A stretch of DNA of 64,000 nucleotides from Siderastrea radians. Its lineage: Eukaryota; Cnidaria; Anthozoa; Scleractinia; Rhizangiidae. Every line of letters begins with the position of its first letter. Position 1 is the stretch's first letter. The position numbers were made by a program, and so were the translations under genes. The stretch lies in assembly GCA_964017195.1 (NCBI GenBank), contig OZ024892.1, positions 3,702,366 to 3,766,365 of the forward strand. Reading direction: 5' to 3'. Positions 56,199 to 64,000 of the stretch are shown one piece after another. The notes under the pieces were generated by a model, which saw nothing but the letters and a program-made list of their open reading frames with translations, had not been told where the DNA came from and did no database searches.

Positions 56199-59100
56199 TC
56201 AGTTGTCCATCAAGTCATCCTTTGGTTCGTCTTCATAAGCTCGCTTCACTCCACCTTCGGAACAAAAAAAGGAAAGAAACGAGTTACAAATCTTAAAACT
56301 GGTAATATCTAAATCTTAACCGAGAAGAGTGAAAACTCGATATCAACAAGAACACATCGCTAATATGTTTGTCCCTGAACAATCTAAATGCTGTTGACAT
56401 TGTACGTGGAACATCTTCGCACCTTCCTCGGCAATCTGCGGGAATTTTAGGATATTTTCGGGAAATGTTTGACGTAAGAGTTTCACTCTAGCTTCGACTA
56501 ATTTAGCTAATAAAGTCTTCGCGCATCTTCGGGAAATGATTGACAATCCACGGAGATTCTGTAGCATAAACAGAATAACACATGGTAGCTGCCTGAAGAT
56601 GTGAAATCATTGTGAAACTTCTTTTGCCATGTTCAGCTCGGAACCTCAGGCATGTTTGATTCTCGTCCTTCTTCATGGTGCTTTTAAGGAGCCTCGTTAT
56701 TCAAAATGTTGTACATGTATCTTAGCTACTAGAATTGACCCCTCATAAGTAGTTGTTGCCAGGATTTTCCTTTTTCATCAAACCAAATAGAACAATAAAA
56801 CAGTTCTTAAAAAGTCGGGACAGGCCAACCGTCCCAAACCTCGTTCCCAACAGAGTCGAGGACAAAGCTTCCTGGGAACGAGGTTGAACACTCCCCACCA
56901 TTCCCCAGTGTGACTGCAATCAAAGAGTTTTTCATATGTTTCTTTATGCTAGGCCTTATGTTCCAATTCATCAGGAATCGGATATGGAATTGAGGTGAGC
57001 ATGGTTGGCTGGTATTAAAGCATCAACAACCTACTGTAACTTGCCTTCACCGTAATTGAGGAATTCATAATATTTAATTAATTCTTCCATGATTGCGGAA
57101 TAATAACTACAGCCCAGCGACGTCTTTGGTGTTTTCTACCTTCTAATCAACTTCCCCCCACTGTAAATTGAGATAAGCGGACTAAAGCTGTGCAACATGA
57201 CCTACCGTAAATTCACAAAATTACCGCAGCTTCTTTTACCTTGATTTAGTCTTTCTCCCGAAGTTCTTGCTTGATAGTTTGCTAAATATATTGGCTCATA
57301 TTCCTATACATAACAAATAAACTGTTAGAATATTAACCCTTTAAACCCCAATAGTGGGGCTTAAAGGTAAGCTAAGGTAGGTAAGTGTGAGCATCTATTT
57401 TCTCCTTACAATATCCCTGCCTGATCAAACATACAGGTCACAAGAATAAAGGAAATGATCAGCAAACATAAAATGTCTTGATGTTTGTGCAAATTCTCCC
57501 AACTATTACCATCAGAAACATATGGGGAACACTAAGGAGAATATGTATATTGATATTGGGGCTTAAAGGGTTAAAGAAATTCAAAACCACACCTCAGTTC
57601 GTCTTAGTCATTTGAGCCACAAACTTGTCTAACCATTCTTCTGCAATGACATCCCTGTCTCAAAACCTTGTTTATCCAACAACCCAGTTTATACAACCAC
57701 ATTGACGTTTATGGCCCCAGAAAGATGGTGATAACAAGTTTGTTCTGTTCTAACGAGTCCTTGATGGCTGCCGTGCACAAACCCTAACAGTGGAGTTATC
57801 AGCTGCAGTGGCATACATTGGATCATTTCAATGAAATATCTGTTGCTAAGGCATTAGGTAACTGCCTCAGAAATTCCATTTATTTGCGAAGAAAAGTCTA
57901 GCTTTCAAAACATGGGAAATTTAATCTCCTTTATGGTTGGATAGACAAATGTGTCGTTTACAGCACAACATAAGGTCAGCTAGCATTTTCGGATAGCCAA
58001 CAGCAACTCCGAAATCTAGGGAATAAGATTTCATTCCCTTTAATTTCCGACTAGAGAGTAAGAACAGATCAATATATGTTTGTTTACTGCAAACAAAAAC
58101 AACATTTAAAACAATGTAGAACATAGAAAACAATGCTGTGGGTAGTTTGCTAGAATTTTTGTGCTGGGTGGAATTCTTTGAGCTGAATGTGAGTTGTAGA
58201 GAGGACATGATGGAAGTTGAACATAATGGAGAGCTATAAATATCAATTATCAGAAAATCAAGCATTCTATAATGTTAAGCCTTTCACTCCCAAGAGTAAC
58301 TAAAATCAACATTCAAGACAGATCCCAAATTTCATTTTGTAAAACACTTAAATATTAATAGTACCATGTGAGAGTCCCGCTGAAGAGGTTTCATTTGAAT
58401 GGTCACATCAGGGGATTTCATCCACAGACTCAAAAGTTAGAATCACCTTAATGTCTCCATAGCTGGCTCTGGGAGTGAAAGGGTTAAATGAAACCTTGCC
58501 AAAAAGTGCACTGTCTAATGTTTCCTTAGTGAACAAAGCTTTGCTTACCATAAGTTGTTGAACAAAACCCTCATTAGGATTAATGCAAAATCTTCTTTGT
58601 TGTACATAATGAAATGCCTCCCTAATGGAAAAACAAAAAACAAAACAAAACAAAAATAAGAAACAAAGATTCTTTGGTGTTGCTAAGAGATCTGAGGAAA
58701 CCAAAGAGACAAGGAAGTGGAATATAGCAATTTCATGAGATGGTGGGAAGTGGCAGAAATGGAAAAAAAAGGTAAACAAGAATGCACCACATGCATTAAA
58801 ATGAAACCCTTGTGCCCTACCCCCACCCCCACGTAAAATAAAATGTTATCACAACTCAACATAAAACATGTATTCCTTCCTACAGCCTGGCTTTCAAATA
58901 TCCCATTTTCAGTATTGATCACCTCGTATCCTTGTGGCATTTTTTTGTTGGAAGAGGCTAGAGCAAAAAGGGATGGTTGGGGAGGAATTGCTCACGAAAA
59001 AATAAAAAAGAAACAATCAAAAAACAAATGTTTAAATACTAGAAACAGTCTTTCCTTGGGGTACTTGTACTCTGGGAATTTTGGTTGGGGTGTGCCACAT

Positions 59101-59395
59101 CTCAAAGGTAAAAGTCTACAAACCAATAAGTAAACCACATTGGCTAGACTAAGGGAGAACGGTGATGATCGTTTATGGAAGATCCCATTGTATTATTCTG
59201 AACAGGTATTTTAACATTTATTATTTTTACCTATATGTTAATCCATAAGTTTCCATTATAAAGGCTATCATTAACGCGGCACTGCAAAAAAAGAAAACAA
59301 CATTGTTAAGTAAATAACAGATGTAGTTAACTCTGTATATGATTATGTTCATATCTGGTACACTAGTATTGCATTGGAACATGTGCAATAAAAGT

Positions 59396-59433
<38 letters not shown>

Positions 59434-62400
59434 TTGGTGGTGGTGGTTGTCATTATTATGTGTTCACATCTTATGTACATTTAAATATATTCAAAATGAC
59501 AAATGAAAAGAAGAAAACATTAATTCAAGGTTCAAAGAATTTGTAACCTACCTTCTTGATATTCCAGCATTTCCATGCAAAAGTACTTTTCCTAATAAAA
59601 TAATGCAACAGTTCAATTCTATGACCTTTTTTGCTTTGAAGTTGTTGCTGCTCTCCAAACTTTACATCAAAGGGGTGCATGCAAAGCACCCCTAAGTGGT
59701 TTTCAGACAATTTCAAGTAAAGCAGTACTTTCAAAGGCACTCTGAACTTTCCCCTTTGCAGGAATAAATTCGAGTAAAATGAGTTGTCCTCTCTTTTAAA
59801 AAATATCAAGGTATTGTCACAGAAGCTTTTGTCAAATGATTAAATGCAATGTATCCAACATGTTTGTCAAGAAATAAAAAAAAATGAAAACAGAAAATTA
59901 ACCAACAAGTCACTAATAAGGCTTTTTCACCTGCACCCCTTCAATTTTATTGTTAGCAAAACATGGCAGTGTAAAATGTCAGACTCCACTAACCTCCACT
60001 GCTTAAGCAGCTGTCAACAAAGGCTTTTACCTGAAGAAAACAAAAAAAACTGTCTGCTAGAATTCTTCATTTGAAATAACAGGGAGACCTGAACTCATCA
60101 AGTGTCTATGACACACGTATGAGAAGAAGAAAACAGCATTTTCACAAACCTTTGGAAAATGTGTGATTATGTTCTCTGTGGGTGAATCAGCTACATCTAA
60201 TACCAAATAGCTGAAAAAGATAAACAAGCAGTGTCACATGGGGTCATGAGCTGATCAGAAGTTCTTAGAAGGCAGTCAGCCTGACCTTTGCCCTAGTTTG
60301 ATTATTTTAGAAAACATATTAAATAAATTGACTATCCACGATTACTAACTACTCCCCCTTGGATAAAATGCTATCTGTCCACAGGGCTGGTGTAAATCTA
60401 TTGCCACAAGGTTACCATTGTTATCTTGTCATGTTCCCAACAATTCATCAGTTCACACTTTTAGCTTGGCATTTACATGTATAGCTGAGACCTTAAATAA
60501 AATTGGGCATTAATAAAAAAATACTTATTCTCAGGAGGAGAGAAGTGTTTTTTAGCTACAGGCATTTGATAAGCAAATGAACAATGATTTAACCATTTAA
60601 CATATTATAATATTAATTAATTCTTAAAACTAACAAAGTAAAATTTCATTTAAAAAAAAAACACTAAAAAACTTACTTGAAGAGTTGAGGGAAGTTGGGA
60701 CGGACAAAGTTGGCTTCAATGTTCTGTCTTATACAAACAATATGAGATATTCCGACTTGCCTTAGAACTTCTAGCTGCGGAGAAAAATAACTCATTAATT
60801 AATTCATGAAAAGTATCTTGTGCCAATACTAATTTTCTTTTCACAGGATTATTTTACCCTATAGTTTTCACCCCTTTGATAAATTATCTGTCACTAAAAC
60901 AGGATGTCCAAAATAGCACACAAAAAATACAAAAAATCTTGTTAAATGTTAAACACAGTCTAGTTTAAAAAAAAGATATTATATATTAACCCTTTAAGAG
61001 TGACAAGCATCTAATTTCTCCTTACACTATCACTAGTTGATCAAACATACAGGTCATGAGAACAAAGGAAATGATCACCAGACATGAAATGTGTTGATGT
61101 TTAATCAAATTCTCCCAACTAGTAACATAAGAAATATATGGAGAACAGTGAGGAGAATATGCATTTGGATAATGAGGCTTTAAGGGTTAATAACTAATGA
61201 AAGCTGTCTTACTTTGCTATTCATTGCTGCTGAGTATGGTCCTAAGTAAACACCTGGTACAATTTCCTAACAGAAAAAAAAATTGTGAGTAATAAATAAT
61301 AAATAATTCATAAATAATAACGGACAATATTAACTTTGCAGCATTTAATTTTCATATTATTGCTTGTACATTTGAATGTCCCCTTACAGACACCTCTCTT
61401 TTATGGACAGTTCACTCTGTCCAAAAGAGAACAAAATTCAACTCAACCTCATCTGTATTACAGACACCTCTACCTCCACCACAGTGAATCCCTGTTCATA
61501 GGGTGTCTGTAAATTATAAAGAGGTTCAACTATGTCTGAGTCTAAAATGTGACCTTACAAAGGTGAAATACTCCTAATGAGTATAATCGAGTAGCATAGA
61601 ATGTCCACAAAAGTACAAATACCAATTACCTGCATTTCTCGCCTCTTAGAGTATGTCCAGTCCTGTGTAACAAAATTTTATGTGTTTATTGATCGTAGAG
61701 TTTCAAAAGACAACAAGTACATTTTAAGTTTAAAGGGCTCAGTAGCTTCTACGGGAGGATGACAACAGTATAATGCCAACAAATATCCCAAACTGATTGA
61801 CCAGTTGACTGACTGACTGACTGACTGACTGACTGACTGACTGACTGTGTGATCAACCAACTGACTGACTGACTGACTGTGTGGCCATCTGACTGACTGA
61901 CTGACTGACTGTGTGACCATTCAACGGACTGAGTTATTCATTGACCAACAAACTGACTGACCAACCAATTTACTGACCAGCTGAACTGAAATGATTGATT
62001 GATTGTCTGACTGATTCATTATAATATTGACTGGCTGACTGACAGAATGAATGAATGAATAACTGTCAGAATGACGAACAGATGGGTAGATTGATTGACA
62101 TCGTGAGAACAATGGCATCTCTTTCTCTAATTAACCGTTGATTAAGCTTACTAAAACAATAGTTTAAGCTTAACAATCGAATGTCAAATAATCTCCTTTT
62201 GTAGACTGCTATGTATAAAAAGGTCGACCAATTCCTGTGGTAGAGATGACTGCCTGTTGGAAATCAGTGACAACAACAGGGCTCGACAAAAGTCCCGTCC
62301 GGTCGTCTGGGACAAGTAAATTTTGTGGTCGGGAAAGCAACTTTTTAGGGTCACTTGCCAGATGGGCAAGTGCCCAAGCAAATCCTCCATCAAATTACAG

Positions 62401-62950
62401 TTTAAGTCTGTCGACCAAATGACAAATAATTAAGCACTAACAGCGTGCACAACCATTTAGCAAAGCTGCGAAAATTGTCAAGTTAAACATCAATCTGGTC
62501 TAACGTTTCTATCAGTTGATTTGTCAGTCACGCAATCGCTTTTGAAATGACTAATTCTAAAACATTTTGTAAGATGTTTTGATGTAATTTTTTTTAACAC
62601 GGGATTAGTGGGAAATCGGCTCGGGCAAGCAAATTCTGTGACTTGCTTGCCCGAAGCTAGGGCAAGCTGGAATTCAAGTTTTTGTCGAGCACTGAACAAT
62701 AAAGAAAAGAGACAGCATTGCTCGATTCAACATTCATTTAACCACCTACAACTGATATTTTTCAATAGTATAACAAATATCGATAGTTTTAACTGTAAAT
62801 TTAATGTTTAATACAAGTAGCCAACTGAAACTTAACATTATGGTTTGCAAAGGAATACTTTAAGTTGTCACTTACCACTAACTCATCCTTGTTTGGTATT
62901 TCTGGGAACTCTAGCTTGGGTATACATTCAGGACTCGCTGCAGATTGCAT
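56199..62950 (-). CDS. STYX: STYX, catalytically dead dual-specificity phosphatase
   Basis: Pseudophosphatase of 213 residues (human about 223). In mammals STYX binds ERK and other phosphoproteins without hydrolysing them. Coding exons in transcript order: 62950-62876, 61662-61630, 61266-61213, 60774-60677, 60210-60150, 60030-59994, 59591-59552, 59281-59231, 58621-58549, 57303-57240, 56254-56199. All are GT-AG and phases close. Recognised family blocks are DWTYSKRREMQ, VPGVYLGPYSAAMNSK, GISHIVCIRQNIEANF, YLVLDVADSPTENII and YVQQRRFCINPNEGFVQQL. The signature is HGNAGISRS (residues 125-133): glycine 126 replaces the catalytic cysteine, which is the hallmark of STYX. The C-terminus is short and acidic (KRAYEDEPKDD). 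The start is the first ATG of the exon; whether a 5' UTR intron precedes it is unclear. Confidence 0.93.
56837..56885. repeat. Short hairpin element, copy 3 (variant)
   Basis: AACCTCGTTCCCAACAGAGT with inverse CCTGGGAACGAGGTT; the middle differs from the other copies. Confidence 0.65.
57333..57574. mobile_element. MITE family TTAACCCTTTAAGCCC, copy 6
   Basis: TTAACCCTTTAAACCCCAAT left and ATTGGGGCTTAAAGGGTTAA right. The left end carries an extra inverted piece of the right end. It stops about 30 bp from STYX exon 10. Confidence 0.8.
58275..58490. mobile_element. Second MITE-like repeat with CCTTTCACTCCC ends
   Basis: AAGCCTTTCACTCCCAAGAG left and CTCTGGGAGTGAAAGGGTTAA right are inverted. 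About 215 bp in a STYX intron. The interior is unlike the TTAACCCTTTAAGCCC family. Confidence 0.65.
59396..59433. repeat. (GAT)n microsatellite after AATAAAAGTT
   Basis: About 12 units preceded by CAATAAAAGTT, an order similar to the LINE tail at 5980, so it may mark another retroelement 3' end. Confidence 0.8.
60986..61190. mobile_element. MITE family TTAACCCTTTAAGCCC, copy 7
   Basis: TTAACCCTTTAAGAGTGACA left and GGCTTTAAGGGTTAA right. The interior GATCAAACATACAGGTCATG is shared with copy 6. It stops 22 bp from the donor of STYX exon 3. Confidence 0.8.
61800..61912. repeat. (GACT)n tetranucleotide array
   Basis: Long runs of GACT interrupted by TGTGTGATCAACC-type spacers, with degenerate units continuing to about 62060. 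It lies in STYX intron 1. Confidence 0.9.
62277..62694. mobile_element. 418-bp MITE with CAGGGCTCGACAAAA ends
   Basis: CAGGGCTCGACAAAA left and TTTTTGTCGAGCACTG right are inverted, and AACAA occurs at both edges. Inner GGGCAAGTGCCC and CTTGCTTGCCCGA blocks are palindromic. The CAG...CTG ends suggest hAT. Confidence 0.7.
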
Positions 62951-63107
62951 TTGGAAGAATCTACAATCTATAATTTTACAGGAAACTAAGAAACAGATAG
63001 AGAATTCTACATTTGCACAAATAAAATTTACCACCAAAACAGAGTGAATGCCTGTCTGACCCAGACTCCCAGCTACCAGCCTCGTCTGGAAGTCGCAGCA
63101 AAACAAA
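62951..63107. promoter_or_regulatory. Divergent promoter between STYX and the unidentified gene
   Basis: Only 157 bp separate the two start codons, on opposite strands. There is no TATA box. AAAATGGCGGAAG at the plus-strand start combines a YY1-like site with an ETS-like CGGAAG. The arrangement resembles a housekeeping bidirectional promoter. Confidence 0.5.
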
Positions 63108-63209
63108 ATGGCGGAAGTTGAAAGTATTTGGACAGATGAGCAACTGCATAGCGAAGAAGTATCGAAGAAGGATATTATCAAGTTTCTGCATGAGCATGCA
63201 TCGTTTGAG
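63108..63209 (+). CDS. First coding exon of an unidentified gene (continues past the right edge)
   Basis: ATGGCGGAAGTTG opens a 34-codon exon (MAEVESIWTDEQ, later KKDIIKFLHEHASFE) ending at a GAG|GTATTT donor in phase 0. I do not recognise the protein. Support comes from the start context, the YY1-like AAAATGGCGG at the initiator, and its head-to-head position with STYX. No second exon is visible before 64000. Its length suggests the rest of the protein lies outside. Confidence 0.55.
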
Positions 63210-64000
63210 GTATTTCTAAATAGTTTTTGAGGTTTTCAGTGCGTTTTTAATTCGCTTTTTTGGTAGTTTTCACCTATGCAATTAGACAACGTGGCTCGTT
63301 TACCAGTTCTTTTTCCTACAAACAATGGGCATTAAAGCGCCCAGACCTATTCATAAATCTATGCATAGCCCTTTTGGGAGGCTTAAATAGCCAACTAATT
63401 TCTTTTTTAACACCCCATGGCAATATTTGGCATAGTTTTATGGATTTATAAAGGCTTTTAAGCATATCAAAGCTAAGTCCGTGCAAATTTGGCGCGTGTT
63501 GCTTTGCATGCCCCAGCCCCCCACCCCACCCACACTGGATCATTCCGTTAACAGAATGGCACGGGTAGCATTTACCATTAACACTTTTTTTGTTTCAGAA
63601 ACCTATCTCAGGAAATGTGAAAATTGAAATACTTAGAACTAGGGCAATAGCAATAGAAATACAATTTGTTTAGAAGGAGATGCATGGGGGTGGGGATTCC
63701 TGTATAAAAGTGACCCCGCCAAAGGCTCCTTTTTTAAATTTTTTAATTTAAGAATGCAGGTTTGATAGCAGTCTTGAAGTGCTGATTTTAAAATATTTTA
63801 CACTATAAAAGGTATCTACTGTGAATCCTACTGTGGTATAAATAAGGTGGAGGTTTATGACTTACTGTAGTGCTTATATTTAAAAACTTGCATATGTAGA
63901 TCATGCAGTGAACCATTTAACTTGAGCTCAAAATGAAATTGATAAATTGTCAAAAAAAGGTCATAAAAATGCTTTTTTGTACACCTTAGGGTTGAAATAA
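63210..64000. other. Intron of the unidentified gene to the window end
   Basis: No exon, repeat family or RNA was recognised. The sequence is AT-rich with a short C-rich patch near 63512. Confidence 0.4.

Noticed and set aside
61678..62118. SVSQSVSQ-repeat ORFs on the minus strand
   Set aside because: They are translations of the (GACT)n array in a STYX intron.

Overview
The window is eukaryotic nuclear DNA: AT-rich, with small GT-AG exons in long introns that are full of short inverted-repeat elements. Three things point to a cnidarian, most likely a stony coral: an intronless small heat-shock protein with two alpha-crystallin domains, tRNA-derived SINEs, and Penelope-type hammerhead motifs. 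The assignment is an inference; no species can be named from the sequence alone.

Layout. (1) 967-13866, minus strand: the 5' portion (16 coding exons, 464 codons) of a kinesin-3 gene of the KIF16B/STARD9 clade. It runs off the left edge. (2) 13867-19964: intergenic, with nested miniature transposons and a 2-kb inverted-repeat element. (3) 19965-50615, plus strand: a complete KIF16B-type kinesin of 30 coding exons (about 1562 residues), with motor, degenerate FHA, long coiled coil and C-terminal PX domain. (4) 50616-53532: intergenic. (5) 53533-54156, plus: two-domain Hsp20. (6) 54157-56198: repeats, including a back-to-back pair of hammerhead-like motifs. (7) 56199-62950, minus: a complete STYX pseudophosphatase gene in 11 coding exons. 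(8) 63108 onward, plus: first coding exon of an unidentified gene that shares a short divergent promoter with STYX.

The two kinesins are divergently arranged paralogs with closely matching exon structure. Their introns match except that three consecutive introns present in the minus copy are absent from one 328-nt exon of the plus copy. The plus protein should move along microtubules and bind PI3P membranes through PX. STYX is a non-catalytic phosphatase fold and the Hsp20 is a stress chaperone. There is no sign that the four loci form one pathway.

Most of the unexplained structure is mobile DNA: a 2.6-kb element with 9-bp target duplications and 21-bp subterminal repeats; a seven-copy MITE family ending in TTAACCCTTTAA; nested insertions at 15.5 kb and 37.4 kb; 90-bp-arm palindromes next to exons; and a truncated LINE. 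I found no rRNA, no genuine tRNA and no CRISPR. Exon coordinates were read by eye from splice consensus, reading phase and protein homology recalled from the families, so individual boundaries could be off by a few bases.
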